64,000 bases of DNA from Senegalia massiliensis (lineage in GTDB: Bacteria; Bacillota; Clostridia; Tissierellales; SIT17). The stretch covers positions 1 to 64,000 of the forward strand of contig NZ_QXXA01000013.1 in assembly GCF_009911265.1 (NCBI RefSeq). The letters are read 5' to 3'. Below the pieces are notes generated by a model, which saw only the letters and a program-made list of their open reading frames with translations, did not search any database and had not been told where the DNA came from. Position numbers and translations under genes: made by a program. Each line of letters begins with the position of its first letter. Position 1 is the first letter of the stretch. This document shows positions 16,005 through 23,646 of the stretch, piece by piece.

Positions 16005-16223
16005 ATGTCTATATTTGCCGAGAGGTATCTTTACAATATCATAACTGTTACCGCAGTCATAGTATTGTTCTCGACTATTACAATTCTTATAATTGTCATC
16101 TTTACTACATTTTATGCACGAAATTATAAAATAGTACCCAAAGAACGACTTATTTGCACTAGTAATATTGTATCACCAAAAGAAAGGCTTGTCCATACTT
16201 TAAGTGATATAATATTACTTTAA
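16005..16223 (+). CDS. Small membrane peptide, possibly leaderless
   Basis: A 72-residue frame with a membrane helix (about 12-37) followed by two PKERL(I/V) repeats. TTGATG (15962), 18-bp spacer and TATAAT (15986) put the transcript start only a few bases before the ATG, and no ribosome binding site fits, so it may be leaderless. Codons such as GTC, ACC and TCG are richer in GC than in neighbouring genes, suggesting a separate origin. A toxin-like peptide is possible, but nothing proves it. Confidence 0.35.
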   Translation: MSIFAERYLYNIITVTAVIVLFSTITILIIVIFTTFYARNYKIVPKERLICTSNIVSPKERLVHTLSDIILL

Positions 16224-16316
16224 AAGTATAATTGAGTCTTAAGTCTTATTTTGAGTTAGTAATAGCTAGAACAATGTTAAAGATACCTTCCAAAAATTTA
16301 AGGAGGTATATGCAAA

Positions 16317-17357
16317 ATGAAATTAAATGATTATTTTAAAGCATTTCATGGAAAAATTTCACTAAACTCTGGGAGAACACAGAGAATTAAAAATGCACAC
16401 AAGATTTGGAAAGATTTACTAAAAAATGATGAAGAACTTAAGGATTATTATGAAAAGTTTTATTTACAAGGTTCATATGCAACTTCAACTGCAATAAAAC
16501 CTATTAATGGTGGAGAATTTGATGTAGATACAATTCTAGTTCTTGATATTGATGAAAAAGAAGTGGGGATGAAACCTAAAGATGCACTTAAGTTTTTAGC
16601 AGACAGAATGAAAACTAATAAAAAATATAAGGATAAGATTAAAGTCAAAGACAGATGTGTTACAGTTGATTATAAAGATGATTTTCATATTGACATTGTA
16701 CTTTCTAAGCCAACAGATAGTGAAGTTATTCTAATTCCTTGTAAGTCAGATAATGATTGGAAAGAAACAAATCCATATGGATTTAAAGAATGGTGTAAAA
16801 CTATTAATTATAATACTAATGGTGAATTTTGTAGAATAGCTAAAATGATAAAATATTGGAGAGATACCAAGGTTGGTAAAGATACTGCGCCTAAATCAAT
16901 TTTATTAACTACTATAATAGGGGAAAATATGGTAGGGAAGAACTCAGACGCAGAAAGTCTCGTAGAAACACTTGAGAATATAGTTGAAAATATTGATAAT
17001 ATTATCAATGAAGAAACAGATCAACCATACGTAGAAAATCCATCATTAGAGGGAGAAAATCTCGCTAGAGATTGGAATAGAGAAAAATTTGATATATTTA
17101 AGATAAAATTAGAAAAGTTTACAAAAGATTCTAGAGATGCTTTAGAAGAAAATGATGAAGATAAATCCATAGAAAAATGGCAAGACATCTTTGGTACTAC
17201 ATTTCCTTCTCAATTATCTGAAGGAGCTAGTATGGCAAAATCAATATCCGAAGGTACAGCCTACATTGATCATAGCGGTCACATTAATAGAAATATAGGT
17301 ACAAAAATCCCTGAGCATAGGTTTTATGGAGAAGTTATTCATGAGACAAAAAGATAA
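16317..17357 (+). CDS. CD-NTase cyclic oligonucleotide synthase (CBASS)
   Basis: The 346-residue protein has the nucleotidyltransferase core of cGAS/DncV-like enzymes: GSYAT (52-56), catalytic acids in EFDVDT (Asp69 and Asp71) and a third in HIDIV (Asp126). CD-NTases sense phage infection and make cyclic di- or trinucleotides that activate an effector. The ribosome binding site is AAGGAGG. Its end overlaps the E2-like gene, and the next gene is a patatin phospholipase, so this is a complete CBASS operon. The C-terminus (EHRFYGEVIHETKR) would be the substrate if the E2-like partner conjugates or processes it, as reported for related systems. Confidence 0.93.
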   Translation: MKLNDYFKAFHGKISLNSGRTQRIKNAHKIWKDLLKNDEELKDYYEKFYLQGSYATSTAIKPINGGEFDVDTILVLDIDEKEVGMKPKDALKFLADRMKTNKKYKDKIKVKDRCVTVDYKDDFHIDIVLSKPTDSEVILIPCKSDNDWKETNPYGFKEWCKTINYNTNGEFCRIAKMIKYWRDTKVGKDTAPKSILLTTIIGENMVGKNSDAESLVETLENIVENIDNIINEETDQPYVENPSLEGENLARDWNREKFDIFKIKLEKFTKDSRDALEENDEDKSIEKWQDIFGTTFPSQLSEGASMAKSISEGTAYIDHSGHINRNIGTKIPEHRFYGEVIHETKR

Positions 17358-17787
17358 GGAAAGGATATTTAAGAAACTAGACAAGTTATCAAAAAAAGTG
17401 CCATGGAGTAAACAGTTATTTTCCATGAAAAATAGGTTTCCTAATTTCGAGTTCCATAGTGTTAATACAACAAATAAACATTTCATAGGGGAGTTACAAC
17501 CTACTAAGGACTCCCCTAAATATAGAGTTAAAATATTGTATCGAACTAATAAAAAACCTAAAGTATACGTTCTAGAGCCTGAAATATTAGATTCAGCTCC
17601 CCATAGATATTCGGATAATTCATTATGTCTTTATTATCCAGACGATTTATCCTTTGATCAATATAGTGTTATAGCTGATACTATTATCCCTTGGACTATA
17701 GAATGGTTATATTTCTATGAGATATGGTTAGAGGATAATGTTTGGTGGGGTAAAGAAGCTCCTCATTATATATATGAAGATAAGTAG
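17341..17787 (+). CDS. Stand-alone E2-like protein of CBASS (short type II)
   Basis: A 148-residue protein with the bacterial E2-like signature HRYSDNSLCLYYP; Cys96 is the predicted catalytic residue. It is followed by a Trp-rich segment (IIPWTIEWLYFYEIWL) and WWGKEAPH near the end. Full type II CBASS has a fused E1-E2 (Cap2) plus a JAB peptidase; here neither E1 nor JAB is present, matching the short type II form. Its inferred role is to prime or regulate the CD-NTase. I choose ATG 17341, because GGAGAAG is seven bases upstream; this overlaps the CD-NTase end by 17 bp. ATG 17326 is in frame but has no site. Confidence 0.88.
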   Translation: MRQKDKERIFKKLDKLSKKVPWSKQLFSMKNRFPNFEFHSVNTTNKHFIGELQPTKDSPKYRVKILYRTNKKPKVYVLEPEILDSAPHRYSDNSLCLYYPDDLSFDQYSVIADTIIPWTIEWLYFYEIWLEDNVWWGKEAPHYIYEDK

Positions 17788-17816
17788 AAAAGTAAATGAG
17801 TATAGGAGGAATTTAT

Positions 17817-18809
17817 ATGGCTTTAGTTTGGAAGGATATTAACAGTGCAGATGATATACTTACATGGAAACCAGAGAATAAAAAAAAATTTAAAGTATTA
17901 GCTATAGATGGCGGGGGAATTAAAGGTGTTTTTCCAGCCAAGTATTTACAAATGATAGAAAATAAAATAGGTGGGAATATATATGAACACTTTGATTTAA
18001 TAGTAGGGACATCAACAGGTGGAATAATTGCATTAGCTCTGTCTATAGGAGTTTCTACATCGGAGATAGTTAAGTTATATAAGGACTTAGGTAAGAATAT
18101 TTTTAAGTCAAGATTGGTAAATAGAGTAGCTCATCCAATAACTCATGCATTGTTAAAGAGTAAGTATGACAATAAAAATTTAACTGTAGCACTTAAAGAT
18201 GTGTTTGGAGATAAAAAAATTAAGGATGCTAAGACCTTATTATGTATACCATCTATTGATTTTTATAGGGCTAAGCCAAAGGTATATAAAACACCTCATA
18301 GCCATTATCACTTAGATAGGAATTTAAAGATGTGGCAAGTTGCTCTAGCAACTTCTGCTGCTCCTACTTATTTTCCAGCTGCTATTGTCGATAAAGCAGC
18401 TGGTACTCCTGACTATATGATAGATGGTGGATTATGGGCGAATAATCCTAGTGTTATAGGTATTTGTGAAGCACTACACTTTGGTTGTAATCTAAAAGAT
18501 ATACAACTTTTGTCCATAGGTACAGGACACTGTGTTTATAAAGGAAAGAAAGAAAAAGCACTAAAAAGTGGATTTTTAAGTTGGGGTACAGGACTTGTAG
18601 ATTTTACTATGAATGCTCAAAACTATGGAAACAATGCTATGGCAATGTATCTATTACCAGAAGAAAACTTCGACCGAATAGATTTTGAAACAGGTGATAA
18701 AATAAATTTAGATTCTGTAGATGATAAATCTATTGAAATTCTTATGAAAGAAGCAGAGAGAGCATATGGAAAAACTTGTCCCGACATAGAAAATAAATTT
18801 TTCATCTAA
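17817..18809 (+). CDS. capV: Patatin-like phospholipase effector (CapV family)
   Basis: A 330-residue patatin. It has the oxyanion hole DGGGIKG (31-37), nucleophile Ser66 in GTSTG (64-68) and catalytic Asp203 in DGGLW. In CBASS, CapV is switched on by the cyclic nucleotide and degrades membrane phospholipids, killing the infected cell before phage release. The start is ATG 17817, behind AGGAGGAA. It follows the E2-like gene by 29 bases and is followed by a very strong terminator, which marks the operon end. Confidence 0.93.
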   Translation: MALVWKDINSADDILTWKPENKKKFKVLAIDGGGIKGVFPAKYLQMIENKIGGNIYEHFDLIVGTSTGGIIALALSIGVSTSEIVKLYKDLGKNIFKSRLVNRVAHPITHALLKSKYDNKNLTVALKDVFGDKKIKDAKTLLCIPSIDFYRAKPKVYKTPHSHYHLDRNLKMWQVALATSAAPTYFPAAIVDKAAGTPDYMIDGGLWANNPSVIGICEALHFGCNLKDIQLLSIGTGHCVYKGKKEKALKSGFLSWGTGLVDFTMNAQNYGNNAMAMYLLPEENFDRIDFETGDKINLDSVDDKSIEILMKEAERAYGKTCPDIENKFFI

Positions 18810-18814
18810 TTTAA

Positions 18815-18864
18815 ATATAGTAATATACCTCTCTTATATAAGAGAGGTATATTACTATATTTTT
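18815..18864. terminator. Terminator closing the CBASS operon
   Basis: Perfect arms of about 24 bp (ATATAGTAATATACCTCTC and on), followed by T-rich DNA. Confidence 0.9.
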
Positions 18865-18948
18865 ATATATGATATATTACTACTTTTAGTTATTGATAAA
18901 AGAACATAATAAATATTAAGAATAGTTCAAATAAAAGTAGTATATGTA

Positions 18949-18977
18949 TTGTTTTTGAATTACTGAAATGATATAAT
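18949..18977 (+). promoter_or_regulatory. Promoter of leader copy D
   Basis: TTGTTT (18949-18954), 17-bp spacer, TATAAT (18972-18977) with upstream TGA as in copy B. Confidence 0.75.
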
Positions 18978-18981
18978 TAAC

Positions 18982-19160
18982 ATATACAAAACAAATAAAT
19001 ACAAAAAACCGAGCATGTATTTGTATCGGTGGCATTTATCAAATTTAATAATAGATTAAATTATCTATTATAATAGCTTTTAAAAATGAAATAGCAATTT
19101 TTCAACTCTTTAGAGATATTTTTATATCTTTCAAAGAGTTTTTTTATTGCTAAATTTATC
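18982..19160 (+). promoter_or_regulatory. Structured leader RNA, copy D
   Basis: Same order of hairpins as copies B and C: ACCGA/TCGGT, AATAATAG (19047-19054) with CTATTATA, and TAGCAAT (19092-19098) to ATTGCTA (19146-19152). The inner stem is AACTCTTT/AAAGAGTT, fully Watson-Crick here where copies A and B have G-T pairs. About 100 further bases, with a possible TTTAAGAA/TTCTTAAA pairing, separate it from the primase-like gene. Confidence 0.75.
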
Positions 19161-19257
19161 AAATGGTATAACAATTTTAAAAATAATAGGAGTTTAAGAA
19201 CAGAGGAAAATATATTTTACAAATATATTCTTAAATTCTAATAGGAGGTTATCAAAT

Positions 19258-20613
19258 ATGGGAGTAACAAAATGTGCAGATGGAAGTGTATTCATACCAA
19301 TTCGTTCTGGTGAATCTTGTCCTATATGTGGAAGTAGAAAAGGTAGATGTTCTAAATTTTATAATGATGAGGGAATATTAGTGTTTTATCGTTGCAAAAA
19401 TCAACCAAGTGATAAACCTAATAATGGTTGGTACATACACACTATAAAAGACTTAGAAGGTATTAATCCTAATGACAGGAAAATAAACTCTATACCAAAT
19501 ATTACAGTAGGAGAAGAAATGTCTGAAGAACGATTAAATATAACTGATAGTGCATATCGTTACTTTAGAAGTTTATTAAAAAAATATGAAGGAAAATACC
19601 TAAATCAAAGAGATTTATCTGACCTTCATAAAAGAGGAGTTTCTGATGAGATAGTTGAAAGAATGAAACTATTTTCAATGCCTACATTAGTAATTAATTC
19701 TCAAAAAGAATTAGATAATTTTAAGTTAATGAAATCAAAAAAACTGTATACAAAACAAAAAAGATATACAGGAAAACCAATTAGGGTATTTGTAAGAAAT
19801 TACTCTGATGGTGAAAATACTTATGATTGTCAGTATCAAACTGCAATAGCAAAAGACATGGAAAGGAAATTTGGAAATGAACTTTTGAAAGTTGCAGGAT
19901 TCGCTAAAAGAAGTGGTGCAAATGGTGATTATATTACGTTTCAAAGTGCTAGATATAATGGCTTATTTAATCTAATAACTAAAATATTAACTGTTGCACT
20001 ACTAACAAAGGATAGTAACTTGTTAAGACTTGCTTATTCAAACTTCTGGAGAGTAGAACAATTTAAACCTATAAAGGGGTATTTCATACCTTATATTAAT
20101 CAAGAGGGGAAAATACAAGCAGTACAATATAGACTAACTATACCTATTCTTGATGATAAGTATAAACCAATGAGATACTTCTGGTATTCTTCTAAAAATG
20201 CAAGAAGTGGTAGTCCAATAGACTATTACATACCTTCAAAAATATTTACTAGATCTGATGGTAAAAAAAGAGAAGATATATTACTTGTTACAGAAGGTGC
20301 TTTAAAAGGGAAAATTGCTGCTGAAAGGCTAGGGTTTAAGACAGTTACAGAGGCAGGAGTTAGTAACTATCGAAATCTAATTGAAGATATTATTGAAATA
20401 TCTAAATATGAAAAAATAAGGCATAAGATAATCTTAGCTTTAGATATGGATAAGTTTGAGAATGAAGAGGTAATGAAAGCAGAACAAAAAACTATGACAT
20501 TACTTCATCAAGCAGGATATGAGGTTGCTATTGCTTTTTGGGATGGTAGAGTAGCAAAAGGCATTGATGATGCTCTTAAATTAAAGTTAAAAATTCAATT
20601 TAAGGCAGTTTAA
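19258..20613 (+). CDS. Primase-like protein: zinc finger plus Toprim domain
   Basis: The 451-residue protein begins with a DnaG-type zinc finger (CPICGSRKGRC...YRCKN, about 21-45). It ends with a Toprim-like domain: LLVTEGALKGK (about 342-352) supplies the conserved Glu, and ILALDMDKF (about 392-400) the DxD. This layout is typical of phage and plasmid primases of the DUF3854/Toprim type. The ribosome binding site is AGGAGG. It is first behind leader copy D. With the AEP-like initiator, the element may carry two priming enzymes; the division of labour is unclear. Confidence 0.75.
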   Translation: MGVTKCADGSVFIPIRSGESCPICGSRKGRCSKFYNDEGILVFYRCKNQPSDKPNNGWYIHTIKDLEGINPNDRKINSIPNITVGEEMSEERLNITDSAYRYFRSLLKKYEGKYLNQRDLSDLHKRGVSDEIVERMKLFSMPTLVINSQKELDNFKLMKSKKLYTKQKRYTGKPIRVFVRNYSDGENTYDCQYQTAIAKDMERKFGNELLKVAGFAKRSGANGDYITFQSARYNGLFNLITKILTVALLTKDSNLLRLAYSNFWRVEQFKPIKGYFIPYINQEGKIQAVQYRLTIPILDDKYKPMRYFWYSSKNARSGSPIDYYIPSKIFTRSDGKKREDILLVTEGALKGKIAAERLGFKTVTEAGVSNYRNLIEDIIEISKYEKIRHKIILALDMDKFENEEVMKAEQKTMTLLHQAGYEVAIAFWDGRVAKGIDDALKLKLKIQFKAV

Positions 20614-20618
20614 TTTGA

Positions 20619-20636
20619 CAAATAGAAATAAAAAAA
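20619..20636 (+). repeat. Intergenic motif CAAATAGAAAC-A-tract, copy 3
   Basis: CAAATAGAAATAAAAAAA, six bases after the primase-like stop codon. Confidence 0.5.
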
Positions 20637-20683
20637 TTTTTAAATGAATCAATAAAATTTAATAAATGAAAGGTGTGTTAATT

Positions 20684-21040
20684 ATGTTGGAAATGGTAAA
20701 AAGTCAGTACCTAGAAGGTAGTTCAGTTACAGAAGATATTGATGTTGAATCTATTAATTTACAAAACAGTAAAAGAGACATTACAATAGATTTGCTAAAA
20801 GAAAAATTACTAAATAAAATTGCTGATGTAATTATCAATAGTGATATTGAAATAATAAGTAGTTTAGGTAATACAAAAATAGCAATTTTAGAATTATTAG
20901 ATCTATATTCACTGGAAGAATTATTCTATTTTAAAAGAGGACTAGAGGAATATGAAACATTAGGTGAGTATATATCTGAAGATAATCTATTTTCTGTTAA
21001 TGAAGTAAGTGGACAATTATCATTATTAATTAATTTATAA
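20684..21040 (+). CDS. Small acidic protein with clamp-binding-like C-terminus
   Basis: A 118-residue acidic, soluble protein with no recognised domain. It ends GQLSLLINL, close to the beta-clamp pentapeptide QLSLF, at the extreme C-terminus where such peptides usually sit. Start ATG 20684 follows AAAGGTGTG; an in-frame ATG at 20666 overlaps that site. Its place directly after the primase-like gene suggests a replication accessory role. Confidence 0.55.
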   Translation: MLEMVKSQYLEGSSVTEDIDVESINLQNSKRDITIDLLKEKLLNKIADVIINSDIEIISSLGNTKIAILELLDLYSLEELFYFKRGLEEYETLGEYISEDNLFSVNEVSGQLSLLINL

Positions 21041-21061
21041 AATGAAAGGGGAATTTGAAAA

Positions 21062-21535
21062 ATGAAAAATACACCTGCTAGATTTATTATGTTAGCTATT
21101 GAACAGTATATAAGAGCTTCTGATTATACATTAAAAGAAGTCTTATCATCAGAATTATTAAGAAAAGAAAGAGCATTAGCTAGTGCATTTGCTCTTAAAG
21201 AGTATTCAGTGATAGCTTTAAAAGAAAGTAATCTTTCTTATGAATATAAGGATGGAGATTTATCATTTTATCTACATGGAATGAAAGTATGCGATATAGA
21301 TAGTGATAGCTTTAAGGCTATTGAAGTAAACTTCTCCAATGGCAAAAATAATGTTTATCAAGATAAAGAATTATCTATGAGAATTGAAAAATATTCAAAT
21401 GATGACTTCATAAGTGAACAAAGAATTTATGCTTTTAATCTATTATGTGAATTACATAAAATAGAGAAAGGTATAGATAATTTAGGATTATCTGATAAGG
21501 ATAGAACTGAAATAGAACAAATAAAAATAGCTTAA
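21062..21535 (+). CDS. Hypothetical protein in the primase operon
   Basis: A 157-residue soluble protein, rich in charged residues and probably helical at both ends. The ribosome binding site is GAAAGGGGAA. The gene follows its neighbour by 21 bases, so it is in the same operon. No family recognised. Confidence 0.5.
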   Translation: MKNTPARFIMLAIEQYIRASDYTLKEVLSSELLRKERALASAFALKEYSVIALKESNLSYEYKDGDLSFYLHGMKVCDIDSDSFKAIEVNFSNGKNNVYQDKELSMRIEKYSNDDFISEQRIYAFNLLCELHKIEKGIDNLGLSDKDRTEIEQIKIA

Positions 21536-21581
21536 TTTATATAATAAAAAGGAATTTTAAAAATGTATCATTATTTTTAAA

Positions 21582-21610
21582 ATAAGGAGAATATAATATA
21601 TTCTCCTTAT
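21582..21610 (+). promoter_or_regulatory. Intergenic hairpin
   Basis: ATAAGGAGAATATA and its complement, centred at 21596, followed by AACAAATT and AAGGAG. Similar in placement to the hairpins at 3720 and 5620. Confidence 0.45.
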
Positions 21611-21640
21611 TACTTTAACAAATTCAAGGAGTGGATATAT

Positions 21641-22432
21641 ATGATAGGGTGTTGTAATTCTTTTAAGGATTGCTCTGATGCAGGAGAATGTATTAAATTA
21701 AATAATCCATTATATGAAGAAGTTTATAAAGGTTGTCTTTATAAAAGTAATTTAGATATGGGTAAAAACTTTTATACAGACTATAATGAAAACAATAGAA
21801 TTAAAGCAGAAGAATATCAAAAAAAACAATGCAGCAGAAAGGTTAAAAAGCCTTCTGAAACTCTACCAAAGATTAAAAAAGAGGTAGAGATAGTAGAAGA
21901 TATTAAAAAGGAAGAAAATGCATTGGAGAAGTCTTTTAGAGATAAGTATAAGAGAGCATACTTAGTTATAAATGAAAGACAATTTTATATAGGAACAAGA
22001 GGTAGCTACAATGGTGCAACTTATGCTTTAGGTACTGAAGGTATAGAGAGGTTAATTCAAAACATTGGAGATCTACCAATTCATATAGATACAGAATATT
22101 TAGATGAAATGTATCAAGATGAAAATGGAACATTTGATGATAGAGCAGATTGGACACCTTATTTTAAAATAGGTCAACAACAATATAATCTCATGAATTC
22201 CAACTTATTAGGATTAAAAGAGTCTACTTGTAATATGATAGCTAATTATTTTGCAGATTTAGGTATAGAAGTTAATTCTGAATGTCCTAAAAATGGTAGG
22301 AATAATAGAGTTTTCAAACCTTCAAAACCAAAAAAGAGTAAGGATAAACAAAAACCTATTGTTGATACTATTAAACTTAGTGAAGATAAAAAGACTAAGA
22401 AAGCAAAAGTAGAACAACTATCATTATTTTAG
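21641..22432 (+). CDS. Cys-rich protein ending in a clamp-binding motif
   Basis: A 263-residue protein. The N-terminus has six cysteines in the first 35 residues (IGCCNSFKDCSDAGEC...YKGCLYK), probably a metal site, then a lysine/glutamate-rich linker. A C-terminal domain of about 100 residues (from YLVINERQFYIG) is followed by a basic tail ending in QLSLF, an exact beta-clamp-binding pentapeptide at the last five residues. With dnaN on the same element it is a probable clamp client, perhaps a repair or replication factor. The ribosome binding site is AAGGAG. Confidence 0.6.
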   Translation: MIGCCNSFKDCSDAGECIKLNNPLYEEVYKGCLYKSNLDMGKNFYTDYNENNRIKAEEYQKKQCSRKVKKPSETLPKIKKEVEIVEDIKKEENALEKSFRDKYKRAYLVINERQFYIGTRGSYNGATYALGTEGIERLIQNIGDLPIHIDTEYLDEMYQDENGTFDDRADWTPYFKIGQQQYNLMNSNLLGLKESTCNMIANYFADLGIEVNSECPKNGRNNRVFKPSKPKKSKDKQKPIVDTIKLSEDKKTKKAKVEQLSLF

Positions 22433-22446
22433 TACCTACAACTTAA

Positions 22447-22464
22447 CAAATAGAAACAAAAAAA
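22447..22464 (+). repeat. Intergenic motif CAAATAGAAAC-A-tract, copy 4
   Basis: CAAATAGAAACAAAAAAA, followed directly by TATCAAATG as in copy 1. Confidence 0.6.
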
Positions 22465-22568
22465 TATCAAATGAAAAATGTACTTTATAGCTTATAAAAT
22501 TATAAATAGGTAATATTATATCTACAACCTGTTTAAGTGCTTTTAAAATTGAAAGGAGAGTTTTTAAA

Positions 22569-23006
22569 ATGAAAAAATATGCTAATGATATTCAAGATAT
22601 GTTAGAGGATACTATAACTAATTATGATGGAGAGGCAGAAGTATTGATAAGTGGTATATATGAAATACTTAGAAATGATAATAAACTAGCTGAAAAATTA
22701 GGTGATAATGAGGATTTATTAATCACAACGTTAAATATCATTAATGCTGAGTTGTATTTCAATTATTATACCGACATAAGAACATACTTAGATTTATCTG
22801 GCGAAATAGGTTATGATGATTGTCTTTGGGAGATTGATGAAGAAGAAGGCAATGAAATAGCACTTGAAAAAAGAGATTGGTTGCAAAATGTGCAATCAGA
22901 AGAAAAGGCTAAAGAAGTATTAAATAACGATGGTTGGTATTTATCTACTAATGGACTTGCAATAGGAATGATGGATAAAGAAGATTATGACCAATTAATA
23001 GCCTAA
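22569..23006 (+). CDS. Acidic hypothetical protein
   Basis: A 145-residue acidic, soluble protein (about a quarter D and E), preceded by GAAAGGAGAG. It is the last gene of the primase operon before a terminator. No family recognised. Its acidity would allow DNA mimicry, but nothing specific supports that. Confidence 0.5.
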   Translation: MKKYANDIQDMLEDTITNYDGEAEVLISGIYEILRNDNKLAEKLGDNEDLLITTLNIINAELYFNYYTDIRTYLDLSGEIGYDDCLWEIDEEEGNEIALEKRDWLQNVQSEEKAKEVLNNDGWYLSTNGLAIGMMDKEDYDQLIA

Positions 23007-23031
23007 TAAATATGAATTAAATATAATTACC

Positions 23032-23048
23032 CAAATAGAAACAAAAAA
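23032..23048 (+). repeat. Intergenic motif CAAATAGAAAC-A-tract, copy 5
   Basis: CAAATAGAAACAAAAAA, 25 bases after the stop codon of the last gene of the operon. Confidence 0.55.
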
Positions 23049-23067
23049 TATAAATTTTATAAGTTGA

Positions 23068-23098
23068 GCCGATCTAATTAATTTTAGGTCGGCTTTTC
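23068..23098 (+). terminator. Terminator of the primase operon
   Basis: A 10-bp stem GCCGATCTAA/TTAGGTCGGC followed by T4. Confidence 0.85.
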
Positions 23099-23118
23099 CA
23101 TTAGAAAAAAGAATAATA

Positions 23119-23182
23119 AATAGAATATTATCTAGTATTTATAGATAATATTCTATTTATACTAGATAATTTGTGATATAAT
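23119..23182 (+). promoter_or_regulatory. Promoter and inverted repeat before the small regulator
   Basis: AATAGAATATTATCTA (23119-23134) is repeated in inverted form at 23142-23157. ACTAGATAATTTGTGA and TATAAT (23177-23182) follow. The CTAGAT...TGTGATATAAT arrangement matches the promoter at 23507, so one regulator may bind both. Confidence 0.5.
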
Positions 23183-23214
23183 TGATATAAAACTTATAGA
23201 AAGGAATATGAAAA

Positions 23215-23451
23215 ATGAACGTTGCTAAAAAAGTACAAATAATACTAAAAGAACAGGGAAGAACTCAAAAATGGTTATATGAACAAATTATTAGTTTAGT
23301 AAAAATAGAAGAAGGAGAAAATCTACAGGTAACAGGTTATAAGAATTTTAATCGTAAAATGATAAAAGATAAATTAACTGCCCAAGAAATTATTTATATT
23401 ATGAAAGTATTAGAGATAAATGTTATGTCATTTTTTAATTTAGAAGAATAG
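23215..23451 (+). CDS. Small HTH-like regulator
   Basis: A 78-residue protein with the layout of a Cro/XRE-type domain: an early helix (VAKKVQIILKEQGRTQKWLYEQI) and later helices ending in VLEINVMSFFNLEE. The putative recognition part is atypical and longer than usual. It has its own promoter with an inverted repeat, and the same elements precede the next gene, so autoregulation and control of the 23647 gene are likely. Confidence 0.55.
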   Translation: MNVAKKVQIILKEQGRTQKWLYEQIISLVKIEEGENLQVTGYKNFNRKMIKDKLTAQEIIYIMKVLEINVMSFFNLEE

Positions 23452-23506
23452 CAATATACATAAAAACAAGTATTAAAACTCTAAAAATCCATATATAATA
23501 GATAAA

Positions 23507-23539
23507 AATCTAGTATTACTAGATTTTCTGTGATATAAT
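23507..23539 (+). promoter_or_regulatory. Palindromic operator and promoter
   Basis: AATCTAGTATTACTAGATT is a perfect 19-bp palindrome (23507-23525) covering the expected -35. TGTGATATAAT (-10 at 23534-23539) follows. Confidence 0.6.
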
Positions 23540-23646
23540 ATACTTAAGTTAAAAAATGATTTTATGGAGGGTATATAATGAAGGATTAGTTATAACAGGT
23601 GCAATTATATATTCTTTACATAATTATAGATGAGAGGTGGATTAAA

